Origin: Agarophyton chilense
Lineage: Eukaryota > Rhodophyta > Florideophyceae > Gracilariales > Gracilariaceae
Assembly (NCBI GenBank): GCA_030374765.1
Contig: JARGXX010000025.1
Location: 186,001-250,000 of the forward strand
DNA: 64,000 nucleotides
Direction: 5' to 3'
In this document: positions 34,541-44,280 of the stretch, one piece after another
Layout of the letters: each line of letters starts with the position of its first letter
Numbering within the stretch: the first letter of the stretch is position 1
Position numbers and translations under genes: made by a program
Notes under the pieces: model-generated
Told to the model about the DNA's origin: nothing
What the model saw: the letters and a program-made list of their open reading frames with translations, nothing else
The model's database searches: none

Positions 34541-36277
34541 ATGAAATTTATTTTCTTCTTTACTTTCATCTTCCTGCACTCCTCGGTTTCTTCACAGGCA
34601 CAGTGGCGCCATGGCGACGTTGGGCATCCCACTCTGCGCCAGTACCTGCTGCACCATGAGACTCCTCGTCGCACAGGGCGCGCTCTGTTGTCAGAGCCAA
34701 GAGGCTCGCCCATGGGATCGTTCGAATCTTTGAATACGCCACAGTTGCTAGCATCACATTCTCACATTTTTGCCACCGTTATCTGCGATGACATCCAACA
34801 AGCTGGAGTTACCGTTCTCCATGAGGGTTTGCTTCGAGTGGGACATCGCCAACCTCTAGTGGTGCTTGCATCGAACACTGTTTCGGATAATGTTCGCGCT
34901 GAAATTTCCAGGCTGCCCCTCGTAACAACGTTTCGCGCTGAGAAGAGTGGAACTGTGTTCTGCTCGCAGAGACCCTTGGAGAACGAGGTACATGATTGTA
35001 GCCACTTGAAACTGCTTCTTTTTTCGCTTTCCGATGTTCACAAAATCGTGTTTCTTGAGCATGATACTGTTGTTTTGAAGCCTCTGACAAAGCTCATCGA
35101 AAGTCCTCCGTTTTCTGCCGCGAGAGAGCCGCATGTTGGGCTCTACGAAACAAGTGTAATGGTTGTGAAACCCGATGTACAGGTCTACAGTGTGCTACGA
35201 GAAGAGTTTTGCAACGTTATTGCGCGCGGTGAGAATGTTGGCGATCATTTCATTATTAGAACTGTTGTTCCAGACGAGGCATGGACCACCGTTTCAGACA
35301 CTTATAACGTACCCCAGGACCACATGGACACTCTTTGGTATCGAAAAGTGGACGTTGTCCCCGCCGTTATTCACTACAAAGGCATTCCAAAGCCCTGGAA
35401 CTGGTGGAGACTCGGAAGTGGTGAACCATTGTCTCTCGATGCCTTCAGCAGATGGTGTGCTGTGGCAGAGAGAACAGAGTTTTCATGTGCGCCGCCTCAG
35501 AAGAATGCCATGATCCCGCCCATGCAACCGAGTGGTTGGTCAGACAAGAACCGACTCACAGTTATTCTGTCTACATATCATAGGCCGACATGGAAAGATC
35601 TGGCAAGATATTACGCCAGCTTGAAAGTGGTAATGAATGTGATTCTCATTTGGCATGACCCCAGCGGCGATCCCCCTTTGTCAGCCCAGCTAGGTTTGAA
35701 AGTGACAGTCTGGCAGCCTAAAGAGAACAGTTTGAACAACCGCTTCTTTGGGCCTGGGAACCTCACCGAGTGTGTCTATATTTGCGATGACGATATGAAA
35801 GTGACGGAAGAGCAGTTGATTCGAGGTTTTCATGTATGGCGGGGATATTCAAGAAGACTGGTCGGTTTCTTCCCACGGCGATGGATGATGGACCCACCAC
35901 ATTACTCTGCGAGAATACATGATGGATACAACGTAGTTTTGACCAAAGGATTGTACACTCATCGTTATTTCCTATATATGTATGTTCATCTTCTACCGAA
36001 GCGGATCAAGGATGTGGTAGACAAGTATAACAACTGTGAAGACCTGTTATTTAACATGATGGTGAGTGGATACAATGGAGTGGCGCCTCTGCACGTGCTG
36101 GTGGAAGGAGATATAATTGATATGGGCCATGGAGGCGGTATCTCGAAGAGAGGCAATCATTTCTCAACAAGATACCGATGCGTTGAGGAGCTCATCAACG
36201 TCATGGGGCTGGAGCGAGCGCCCCTTACCATTGGTTCACTATCTGACAAACCGCTGAAAAACAAAGAAAGAGAGTAG
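34541..36277 (+). CDS. Two-domain glycosyltransferase: GT8-like plus GT64 (exostosin C-terminal)
   Basis: From the ATG at 34541 the protein has 578 residues and begins with a signal peptide (MKFIFFFTFIFLHSSVSSQA). The frame is open back to 34166, but the extra 125 residues would bury this signal. Residues about 60-300 are GT8/glycogenin-like: PLVVLASNTVSD, then KIVFLEHDTVVLKPL near residue 170 in the place of the DxD metal site (here E-H-D), and HYKGIPKPWNWW near residue 278, the GT8 H-x-x-G-x-x-K-P-W motif. Residues about 335-565 are GT64: RLTVILSTYHRPTWKD, NSLNNRFFGP, the metal motif CDDDMKV near residue 414, DGYNVVLTKG, NNCEDLLFNMMVSG and a C-terminal RGNHFSTRYRC. GT64 enzymes add GlcNAc or related sugars in the Golgi/ER. 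The protein therefore likely builds a two-sugar unit in the secretory pathway; the substrate is unknown. Confidence 0.88.
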   Translation: MKFIFFFTFIFLHSSVSSQAQWRHGDVGHPTLRQYLLHHETPRRTGRALLSEPRGSPMGSFESLNTPQLLASHSHIFATVICDDIQQAGVTVLHEGLLRVGHRQPLVVLASNTVSDNVRAEISRLPLVTTFRAEKSGTVFCSQRPLENEVHDCSHLKLLLFSLSDVHKIVFLEHDTVVLKPLTKLIESPPFSAAREPHVGLYETSVMVVKPDVQVYSVLREEFCNVIARGENVGDHFIIRTVVPDEAWTTVSDTYNVPQDHMDTLWYRKVDVVPAVIHYKGIPKPWNWWRLGSGEPLSLDAFSRWCAVAERTEFSCAPPQKNAMIPPMQPSGWSDKNRLTVILSTYHRPTWKDLARYYASLKVVMNVILIWHDPSGDPPLSAQLGLKVTVWQPKENSLNNRFFGPGNLTECVYICDDDMKVTEEQLIRGFHVWRGYSRRLVGFFPRRWMMDPPHYSARIHDGYNVVLTKGLYTHRYFLYMYVHLLPKRIKDVVDKYNNCEDLLFNMMVSGYNGVAPLHVLVEGDIIDMGHGGGISKRGNHFSTRYRCVEELINVMGLERAPLTIGSLSDKPLKNKERE

Positions 36278-37496
36278 AATATCATTTGTATCAACGTGGA
36301 CAAGGGCAGTTCACCTCGCATCGTTGCAGAGGGAACAAAAGAGCTGGAGAAAAAACTTCTCTTTTCAGTCAGCCTGAACAAAGATTTTCACGCCATCCAC
36401 TCTAGTACATTCAAAAGCTCCTTTGTCTTAAAAGGTTTTGGGTGCGTCTTGAAAAGCAGACCAGCTTTGATTCGACTTCGATACGGGCGGAAGATGCGAT
36501 GTTAAGTAACAAAGAAATGAGTTTCTGATGCGCTTCTACGTATGCAATGAACCTTTTGTAGACAGGCGTGTTTCGCGCTTCAAAAAAAGCCAGCTGAAGC
36601 ATTTCTGACCCATACGTGACGTGACGCGACGCTTGTGGAAAGTGGTGCACATTCACGCATCAAAGCATGTCAACTCCTCGGGATGGCTCTCCCTCAGGAA
36701 TTCGAGGCACCTTGCGGAATACTGAATCAGACGTTTTCTAAAGACGCTCAAAAGAAATAAACTGGAATACTACCTTCGTGGTTGTGGCGTATTACTTTAA
36801 ACACTTTGTTGATCCCATGTTGCCTAATGTGTTGTCTCAGTACGAAGTCTCGTTTCACTAAATGACCCACAATCGCGTTCCTTTTGTTGCACAACAGTGT
36901 TCGCGTCCGCACGCACGGACACCTCCTCTCTCAAGCGTTCCAACGAACAGAATTATGAACAAGGTGTACGACGACGGGACTGGACTGTGTGTGGATCACG
37001 GTGATGAAATCTCTTGATTCATTTTCATTGAAGCCTCTCCGTATACCTTCGTAGATTCTCCTCGCGTGCGTTGGACACGTGAAACTCTGTCGACATAAAA
37101 AGCCACATTTGCTATTTGCCAGTTTGTTTTACAGTTTCGAAGAATCTAATCGATTTGTGGCCGTTGCTCACCTGCGCAACGCAGCGCTGGGCCTCCTGTT
37201 TTGGAAGTCTTGGTACGTTTGTAACTGTTACCTTGCTTGTTAAGAACGGGCCTTAATAAATTAGCTACAGGCGTCGCAATCTCCTTCGCAGTCAAGTTAC
37301 AAACGGAGCCGATCAACGACCTGTCCACATTCTAACCAGAGAGTAGCCGCGTTGGCCTGCACTGGCGGCTCAAAGCTGTGCTAGTTGCCGCAAAGCTATC
37401 GAAGGTAAGAGCTACTAAACGAAGGGAGGGCAGAAGGTCCATTCTTTTTGGCAAATCTCCCAGCCGGCACGTCCCGTGTAGTTCACACTCCAGCCT
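36278..37496. other. Intergenic between glycosyltransferase and SppA genes
   Basis: No supported gene is seen. An AATAAA at about 36755 could serve polyadenylation. Short open frames on both strands lack domains. Confidence 0.45.
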
Positions 37497-39656
37497 TTGT
37501 GGCACCTGCTCTCATCATCGCACTCGCTGCACGCCACGAGTCGTACAGCACGTCATCAGCTATTTTCACTCCTTGCAATGGGCAGTGCTCCTTTCCCAAT
37601 GATGCTCAGAACGGTTGCCTTTCTGCCTACGCACGCCCTACTGTTCACCCGCAGCGCTTTCACTCCATTGTTAAATCCACTGAATCGACGGCTTTGTTAC
37701 GCTGCGCGACGCCTACCCTTCATGAGCGCAGTGGACACCCCTACAGCTCCCGCCCACACCGCTGTGATGGACTCCTCGACTGAGCCGTTCAAACTTCCGA
37801 CTGAACTTCCAAACCCTCCTCCATTGTCCACTTTGGAGCACACTATGTCGTTCACGCCAAAGTCAACGTTTCGCAGGTTTGCCACATCGTTTCGAATGCT
37901 TCGACAAATACGGGGCAGATTGTCAAAACGAACAGTTCTCACCGCTCGCTTGACTGGAAGCTTGTCGGAGAAGATCCCCCCTCCAGGTCTTCCGTTCTCC
38001 GGACCCCCCAAAATGTCTCTTCCTGTGCTTTTGAATGCGCTCCGACTCGCGGCGAATGATCCTCGCATCGCACACTTGCACATGAGGATAGATCCTTTAA
38101 GCATTGGGTGGGGAAAGATTTTTGAGATACGTCGACATCTCGAGTATTTCCGCGCCTCCGGCAAGGCCATCACCGTGTTTTTGGAGTCCGGCGGACCCAA
38201 AGAATTCTTTCTAGCAATGGGATATGCCGTATTTGTGCCGCCTGAGGGAGGATTAGGTCTGAGGGGATTCGCTGCCAGCGGCACGTTTGTAAGAGGTGTG
38301 TTGGAGAAGATTGGCATACAACCGCAAGTTGAGCGAATTGGCAAGTACAAAAGTGCCGGAGATTCTATCGCAAGGAAGGACATGTCATCTGCTCAACGAG
38401 AAGTCATTAATGCGCTACTCGGGGATGTATCTGATACCTGGATGAAGAGCGTCTGTGAGGCCACTGGGGTAGATCAGAAGCGTTTGGAAGAGTTTATGGA
38501 TAGAAGTCCGTGGGACATGACGGAATACGAACAGATGGGCCTCGTCACCGGTATTCGGTACGAAAGTGAGATTGAAGATGCCCTCAAGCTCAAGTTTGCT
38601 AAAGGTGGTTTCACCCGATCGGATGAAGAAGTGCTGAAGAAGAAGTTGCCGTCTGTGGACGTGATGAAGTACGTGAGGCGTACAAACGACAAGTTGCTCG
38701 GATTGGGCGGAAGAAAACGCATCGCTGTGATTCGGGCCGTGGGAGCTATCACAAGTGGAAAGAACAGCTCTTCACCGCTGATGGGACCCACTTTGGGAAG
38801 CGATTCGTTGGTGGAGCTCATAAAGAAAGTCAAGGACGATAAGCGTTACGTTGCGTGCCTGCTACGGTGTGACTCACCCGGAGGTAGTGCCCTCGCGAGC
38901 GATATCATGTGGAATGAGTTGAGGAAACTGGCCAAGGTGAAACCACTGCTCACTAGTCAGGTGGATGTGGCCGCGAGCGGGGGCTACTACCTGAGCATGG
39001 CGAGCGAGATCGTATCCGAGCCACTTTCGATAACTGGAAGTGTCGGAGTGGTAACCGCAAAGCCAAGTCTGGAAGAACTGTACAAGAAGCTGGGCTACTC
39101 CAAAGAAAATATAAGTGTAGGGGGCAAGTACGCAGAGTTGTTGGTGGATGATCGACCATTCACAGAAGCAGAAGCGTCTTATTTCCGCGAGGGGGCTGAA
39201 CTCGCGTACAAGAAGTTTGTGACAAAGGCAGCATTGAGCAGAGGAAAGACGTACGACGAAATGGAAGAGGTGGCTCAGGGTCGAGTGTGGACCGGCAGAC
39301 AGGCCAAAGAAATGGGACTGGTGGATTATCTCGGTGGGTTCCAAAAGGCCATCGAGATATTGAAAGAGAAAGCGGGGATTGACAAGGACGAATACGTGCG
39401 TCTGGAAGAAGTGCGAGGCGCAAGCACGTTTGAGGAGCGGCTGGGTCTCGCCACTGGGAGTAGTGCTAGCGCAGAGCTGACAAAGTGCATGCAACAGCCG
39501 CTTTGCCTCTCGGACATTGACAGTGAAATGTCACGACTGTCGCCATTGACAAAACTTGTGGCGGATGCTGCGCTGTCTCCTTTGAGTGATGGGATTTCTC
39601 TGCTGAAGAGACTGCCGAGAATGGCTGACATTGTACTGCGGAATGTGAATCTATGA
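37497..39656 (+). CDS. SPPA: Signal peptide peptidase SppA / protease IV, plastid type
   Basis: The 719-residue frame encodes a serine protease of family S49 with two SppA domains, as in long SppA of cyanobacteria, plants and E. coli. The first domain (about residues 170-400) carries GFAASGTFVRGVLEKIGIQP and RIGKYKSAGDSI; the Lys at residue 285 is the general base. The second domain (about 405-640) carries LLRCDSPGGSALASDIMWNE and DVAASGGYYLSMAS; Ser 494 is the nucleophile. Then follow GSVGVVTAKPSLEELYKKLG and the GRVWTGRQAKEMGLVDYLGG signature. Both catalytic residues are intact. The Ser/Thr/Arg-rich N-terminus (about 70 residues) fits a transit peptide. In plants SppA is a light-induced thylakoid protease. 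Starts at 37497 and 37578 (MGSAPFPMMLRTV) are both possible. Confidence 0.94.
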   Translation: MWHLLSSSHSLHATSRTARHQLFSLLAMGSAPFPMMLRTVAFLPTHALLFTRSAFTPLLNPLNRRLCYAARRLPFMSAVDTPTAPAHTAVMDSSTEPFKLPTELPNPPPLSTLEHTMSFTPKSTFRRFATSFRMLRQIRGRLSKRTVLTARLTGSLSEKIPPPGLPFSGPPKMSLPVLLNALRLAANDPRIAHLHMRIDPLSIGWGKIFEIRRHLEYFRASGKAITVFLESGGPKEFFLAMGYAVFVPPEGGLGLRGFAASGTFVRGVLEKIGIQPQVERIGKYKSAGDSIARKDMSSAQREVINALLGDVSDTWMKSVCEATGVDQKRLEEFMDRSPWDMTEYEQMGLVTGIRYESEIEDALKLKFAKGGFTRSDEEVLKKKLPSVDVMKYVRRTNDKLLGLGGRKRIAVIRAVGAITSGKNSSSPLMGPTLGSDSLVELIKKVKDDKRYVACLLRCDSPGGSALASDIMWNELRKLAKVKPLLTSQVDVAASGGYYLSMASEIVSEPLSITGSVGVVTAKPSLEELYKKLGYSKENISVGGKYAELLVDDRPFTEAEASYFREGAELAYKKFVTKAALSRGKTYDEMEEVAQGRVWTGRQAKEMGLVDYLGGFQKAIEILKEKAGIDKDEYVRLEEVRGASTFEERLGLATGSSASAELTKCMQQPLCLSDIDSEMSRLSPLTKLVADAALSPLSDGISLLKRLPRMADIVLRNVNL

Positions 39657-40442
39657 TTAGCACTGGATTGTCTCAAGAGTGAGCGAGCGAACGCGTGGTA
39701 GTTTTTAAGTTGGTGGCAACGAGCAGACTCGTTTTTGAGGTTGTGGGGGACAGAAATCAGCGTTGCGCGATGGCAGTAAAGTACTGACTGCGGCTGCGTG
39801 TTGAAGTCTTGTTGAAGAGCCCGTTATGGCGGCGTCGTGAGTGGTTAGTTTAGCTCTCTTGTAGCGCGTTCGTGATCTCAACAGTCGGTGCGTTGTATGC
39901 CTACGCGGACGGCGACTGCGGTGCTGCTAGGCGGCATGCGGAGAACACGATAGACGACACGTGCTCAATCATAAAATATGTTGCAGTAGCCAGTTAGAAT
40001 GTGGCACACGCGACAAAAACTTGTGCTCATGATGAGGCAAACATGGAAAGATATGATTAGATTACGCATGTGGTGTAACGGGTTGTGTAATGAGCGACGC
40101 GATTGGCGTGCTGCAGCCGTTGGGTGAGGACAGTGCTGCGGAATTCGAGAGTTGAAGATGGTGGGAGGTAAGTTGAACGGATGTCAGCAGTTGACGAGCA
40201 GCGAGCGCGTCACGCGAGGCGCGGCTGTGAAAGGCGCACAATTATGGAACGAGTATGAGTGTGCCGCGCCGAAACGGTCCATGATGGGGGGCTGCTGCAG
40301 CAAGTGGTGAAATTTAATAGGGGGTGGTGGTTGTAGTGGTAGTGGTGGCCGACAAGCACAAGAAACGGCAATAGAAAACAAATACAATGAGCATAGAAAA
40401 AGGAAAGCAAGCGAGAAGCGGGGCAAGTTGTGCGCATTCGAA
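39657..40442. other. Convergent intergenic between SppA and C2 genes
   Basis: The 3' ends of two convergent genes face this stretch. No supported gene or RNA is seen. Confidence 0.5.
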
Positions 40443-41648
40443 TCAATGCATGGTCATAAACGCCGGCTTCTGCCATAGGGTTCGACTTGATCTCGGCGAG
40501 TGGTTCAATGAACTCACAAATCTCTTGTGCAAGAAATGATCGGCCCTGAGATGGATGTGAAAAGTGCAGCACTCTGGGGCAGAGTCGGGTGCGGGGGGAC
40601 GTGTGCGTGATGTGTAGTCCTGCCACTTGTCGATGCGTTGAAGCAAGACGGTTCCCAGCGCATCGTCATCACCAAACTGGCCTTCCAGAGGGATGGTGAC
40701 GTCGGAGAGGGAGAGTGTGGCGTCCATCAACGTGCGCATGGTGGTGTTGATGTAGCTGATGAGCTGGTGCGGTTTCCTAGTATGACGTTTGAAAAACGCA
40801 ATTCTTAGCGCGCGATTGGGTTGCATGTTATGCAGCTGGCGCTCAGAAATGGCAATCTCATCGAACACAATGTAGTTGTTAGCATCAACATTAACACCGT
40901 CCTTGCTACGATACACGACGCTCCACGAGCACTGATCCCCCTCCTCGCGCCGGCGCTGAATCTCGTAAAACTGCGTTACACGACGTCCCAATACACCCGT
41001 GTCGCGCAGCATTGCGGACGAAATGCGGAACACAAAGGTGTGACCGACGCGCGCATGTAGCGGCTCGGCAAACACGCACAGCGTGCCGCTGACCTTCTTG
41101 GAGGCTCTGGCGGACTGCGTGGCGCGACGCAAGTCTTTGGCGCGGCGATGGTGCGCGGCGTCGGCGACGTCTGCGACGTCTTCGACGTCTGCGCGATCGA
41201 TGGCGACAGTAGCGACACGGTCGTCCTCGCTGGTGGTCTCGGTGACGAGCGACGTGGTGGTGGTGGCCGGGTACAGAATGTGGGCGGCGGGAGCAAGCGG
41301 GATGTCGAGGCGGGCGTGCGGGGCATCCAGCAAGCGCGCAATGCGCACGACGGCGCGGCCCAGAAAGTCGTGTTTGACAAGCGTATCGGTGTCGGAGGAG
41401 TCGCGGTCGAAGACGTCCACCAGCAGGGCGGAGGAGGCGTTTTCCACGGGATGGAACGAGAAACAAATCGTGGTGTACCACACGGGGTTGAGATCGTCCT
41501 TAACGGTCTCGGTGCGGCCGATGCGGTGCACGGGGCGCCCGTCGCGCAGCGTATGGCACACCAGGAAGGGGTCGGACAGCGAGAGCAAGTCCTTGTTGGC
41601 GAGCGCACGCGCCGCGAAGCGCAGCTCCACGCTCTGCGACTGCAGCAT
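40443..41648 (-). CDS. Copine-like tandem C2-domain protein lacking a vWA domain
   Basis: The 401-residue frame encodes two C2 domains. C2A (residues about 5-130) has LRFAARALANKDLLSLSDPF, VKDDLNPVW and VDVFDRDSSDTDTLVKHDFL, the order and acidic residues of the copine C2A calcium site (S/D-D-P-F ... L-N-P-x-W ... F-D-x-D ... H-D-F-I-G). An insertion rich in Asp, Arg and Ala (about 140-190) separates it from C2B, which keeps the copine-like block RALRIAFFKRHTRKPHQLIS followed by L-S-L-S-D. Copines continue with a vWA domain of about 220 residues; here only 70 residues without that domain follow. The protein probably binds membrane phospholipids in a calcium-dependent way. GC-rich third positions give long shadow frames on both strands. 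It is divergent from the next gene. Confidence 0.8.
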   Translation of the reverse strand: MLQSQSVELRFAARALANKDLLSLSDPFLVCHTLRDGRPVHRIGRTETVKDDLNPVWYTTICFSFHPVENASSALLVDVFDRDSSDTDTLVKHDFLGRAVVRIARLLDAPHARLDIPLAPAAHILYPATTTTSLVTETTSEDDRVATVAIDRADVEDVADVADAAHHRRAKDLRRATQSARASKKVSGTLCVFAEPLHARVGHTFVFRISSAMLRDTGVLGRRVTQFYEIQRRREEGDQCSWSVVYRSKDGVNVDANNYIVFDEIAISERQLHNMQPNRALRIAFFKRHTRKPHQLISYINTTMRTLMDATLSLSDVTIPLEGQFGDDDALGTVLLQRIDKWQDYTSRTRPPAPDSAPECCTFHIHLRADHFLHKRFVSSLNHSPRSSRTLWQKPAFMTMH

Positions 41649-42020
41649 GACGGCGGGGCTTGGAGAAGAGCGACGAAGGCGACGGGACGGCGGACGAGGA
41701 AGACCTCAAACACTTGAAGAAAGACGACGAGTTGTGAAGCTCAACACAACACACGGCGCGCCACGGCGCAACAGCGAGGCGTCTTCTCCGCCCGCCCGCC
41801 CGCCCGCCTCGCTGGCGCCCCGCTGGCCGCCCCGCATGCCGCGCTGCGTTCAGTGCGTGTACCACGTTTGCCACGCGACCACGTGTTCTCCGCGACCACG
41901 TGTTCTCCGCGCCTGCGCGTCGCGCCCGCCGCCGTTGCGCATTGATGCACGCGGCCGCGTCAGCATCGCTATCGCCATCGCCATCGCCATCGCCGCGCTT
42001 GGTGCACCAACGCCCCGGCT
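41649..42020. promoter_or_regulatory. Divergent promoter region with short repeats
   Basis: The 372 bp between two divergent genes are very GC-rich. They hold a (GCCCGCCC)-type run near 41792-41815, two direct copies of CGACCACGTGTTCTCCGCG near 41876-41912, each with a CACGTG E/G-box core, and a (GCCATC)n run near 41972-41996. CACGTG is a known bHLH/bZIP target in plants; use here is inferred. Confidence 0.5.
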
Positions 42021-43496
42021 ATGACGTCGTCTTCTTCCTCGCCTTACATTCCGTTCTCCTGCGTAACCATCACGCTTCCTCCTCCGCCGTCGCCGTCGCC
42101 GTCGCCGACGCCACCACCAACGTCGCAACCGCGCCAGGCCACCCCACCACCGTCGCCGTCGCCATGCCCGTCGCCATGCCCGTCGCCATCGCCATCGCCA
42201 TCTCCATCGCAATCGCCATCTCAATCGCCATCGCCAAGCCCGTCGCCATGCCCGTCGCCATCCGCGCCGCCGCTCACCGCCTCCGCGCCATTGCCGCCGC
42301 CGCCACCGCCACCGCCGTCGCCGCAGCGCGCGTACCGGCCAGATTCGATGCTCACGTCGCCGCCCAAGTCGTGTGCGCGCGTGCGCGGCGCCTGCACACA
42401 GCCTTCGCTCGCGCCAAGCGCTGCCACACCCGCCACAGCCGGCTTCTGTGCGCCTTTAAGCGGCCCCTTCGTGTGGCTATTTCGCAGCCCTCCCGCGTTA
42501 TCGTCGTCGACGCGCTCCGCGCCTGCTGCCGCTTCTGCTTCTGCTGCTGCCGCTGCTGCTGCAGACTTGCCCGCCGTCGGTGCTGCCTCCACCATGGAGA
42601 TGCTGCTGCCCGGCTCGTTGTTCGCCGCTGCTTCTGAGATGCCTGAGTCGCCTGCCACGCGCGCTGCTCACGCTCAGTCGCCCTTGGCCGCGGCGGGCGG
42701 TACGCTTGGTGTGGCGTATAGCCTCACCACCAAGAGAGAGGGTCTCAAAGACACCGTGTTTGGCACGCGCCCTAATCTCGCGTCGTATGTAGCCATCAAC
42801 ATGAAGGACGCTCTGCACACCAAATCTCTCGAAGAGCTTCGTCTTGAGGATTACAATCTCGCAAACCTCGTCCACCCCTTCTCCAACACGCCCAACTCCG
42901 TTCGTCCACCAGAACACCACCCGAGCAACCCCGCCACCTCCACGTGCCCCAGAACAGTGTCCTTCAGGGATCCTCTCGTATCGTCCTCCCTGCCTCACTC
43001 CTCCACAACTGCCACGCTTGCATCTGCTTCATCCCGCCCTGTCAATCGTGACGTGCCCTTTTGCACTCATCCCCCGTTCATTTCGCCATCCCCGTTTCCG
43101 TCCCAATCAAACTGTGCTCCGACAACCTTTCAACCACCCCCACCACCTGTCACACAAACCTGTGCCCATAACAACCGCTACGATGTGTTTTCCGACTGGT
43201 TTGCGAACCACTCTTCGCAACCATCGCCTTCTCCGTTTCAGCCGCACCACCCTTCGTTTTCATGTCCTTCCCCTGCACCCGCTCCTGCCAATGCTTCCAG
43301 CCCTGCGGATGCGTTCAGCCTTGCTGCAGATCCTTTTGCCGCTCATGCCGTCAATACCTCGCCCCCGTCTGCCTTTTCTCGCACTGTTATGCAAAGACAG
43401 ACTTTTTTCACCCAGCCTGGCGAGAATCACGGCCCGGTTTTTAATGAGATTCGAGTGTCTCACACTTACCACTGTCCATATGCTTGCCATCGTTAG
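42021..43496 (+). CDS. Pro/Ser-rich protein with a NUP98-type signature
   Basis: The 491-residue frame starts MTSSSSSPYIPFSCVTITLP. Residues 17-100 are a (P-S/P-C) low-complexity run coded by CCGTCG/CCATCG-type repeats. An Ala-rich part (about 165-220) follows, then a well-ordered segment (about 230-285). This contains YVAINMKDALHTKSLEELRL followed by EDY. NUP98 proteins hold the signature I-x-x-M-x-x-x-x-x-K-S-x-E-E-L-R-x-E-D-Y between their FG repeats and C-terminal autoproteolytic domain. The C-terminal 200 residues are Pro/Ser/Phe-rich with scattered PF/SF pairs but no GLFG repeats and no autoproteolytic domain. It may be a divergent nucleoporin or a NUP98-related adaptor. The start could be later, since the repeat run may be outside the protein. 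It diverges from the C2 gene. Confidence 0.65.
   Translation: MTSSSSSPYIPFSCVTITLPPPPSPSPSPTPPPTSQPRQATPPPSPSPCPSPCPSPSPSPSPSQSPSQSPSPSPSPCPSPSAPPLTASAPLPPPPPPPPSPQRAYRPDSMLTSPPKSCARVRGACTQPSLAPSAATPATAGFCAPLSGPFVWLFRSPPALSSSTRSAPAAASASAAAAAAADLPAVGAASTMEMLLPGSLFAAASEMPESPATRAAHAQSPLAAAGGTLGVAYSLTTKREGLKDTVFGTRPNLASYVAINMKDALHTKSLEELRLEDYNLANLVHPFSNTPNSVRPPEHHPSNPATSTCPRTVSFRDPLVSSSLPHSSTTATLASASSRPVNRDVPFCTHPPFISPSPFPSQSNCAPTTFQPPPPPVTQTCAHNNRYDVFSDWFANHSSQPSPSPFQPHHPSFSCPSPAPAPANASSPADAFSLAADPFAAHAVNTSPPSAFSRTVMQRQTFFTQPGENHGPVFNEIRVSHTYHCPYACHR
42070..42260 (+). repeat. CCGTCG/CCATCG hexamer-rich repeat in the coding region
   Basis: Imperfect hexamers of the forms CCGTCG and CCATCG (also CCATGC) run for about 190 bases within the 42021 gene, coding Pro-Ser and Pro-Cys pairs. 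A related GCCATC run lies in the upstream promoter region. Confidence 0.75.
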
Positions 43497-44280
43497 ATGT
43501 TATTTCTCGCCGTGCTTGTGGCCTCTTCACTCCTTTTAACTTGAGCTTTTCTTTTTCTTTTTCCTCTACTAAACTCCTGCTCCAACAAACACTTGGCACT
43601 AACTTTTTATTTCTGCTGTCTAATTACTCCAAAAATAGAGTGCACTGTTATTCCTTTCCACAGCCAACGATAGCGAATCAATCATCGCTTTTGTTACATA
43701 CATGTATGACATTCTTCGCTAGCACCCGCCCCCCCTTCTCCTCCTAAGGGCAAACTCTTGTCTCATGCGCTTTTCGTCGCATCGACGTGCGCAAGCCGCA
43801 CGTTTCTGCGCAGTCGATTCTGTTTTCATCGGTTCGAAAAAGAACGCAGATCAGCTTTCGAGCAATTTCTTCCCTTTAATACTTTCTTCTTTCGCAATCG
43901 TCTTTGTCATACACTCTTGGATATATGCGAAAAACGCGAATCAAATGCACTTCTAACCACACAATTTGATCCGATACACCTGCACTGTTCAGAAAGCATC
44001 GAACATATAGGAAAGAAAGGGTGCTTTGTACAGACAGCGTGCAGAAAATTGCTTATCCCCCCCCGCCCCCCGCGCTCAATAGGTTGAAACCTTACTTTTC
44101 TCCACATTTGATACACCGCGTTGTTTTGATATCGGTCCTTTGGCTGTGTTTATCGGCTCAATTCGCCACCTGGCTGGCTGTACCGTCAGCACTATTCAGC
44201 TGGGTCCGCCATCAGACAAGTTGCATGTTCGATCGATATCATCTCTAGTAAACGAATGTACTGTGCATGGAATAAGACGT
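43497..44280. other. Intergenic sequence after the NUP98-like gene
   Basis: No supported gene is seen. T-rich sequence (43540-43600) directly after the stop fits a 3' untranslated region. Confidence 0.4.

Noticed and set aside
38874-39494. Long minus-strand frame opposite SppA
   Set aside because: It is a shadow of the SppA coding strand, which has intact catalytic motifs.
40906-42024. Long frames on both strands over the C2 gene
   Set aside because: GC-rich third positions of the C2 gene leave other frames open; only the 40443-41648 frame shows domain motifs.
42844-43539. 231-codon frame overlapping the NUP98-like gene
   Set aside because: It is in another phase of the same Pro/Ser-rich DNA and lacks the KSLEELRLEDY signature.
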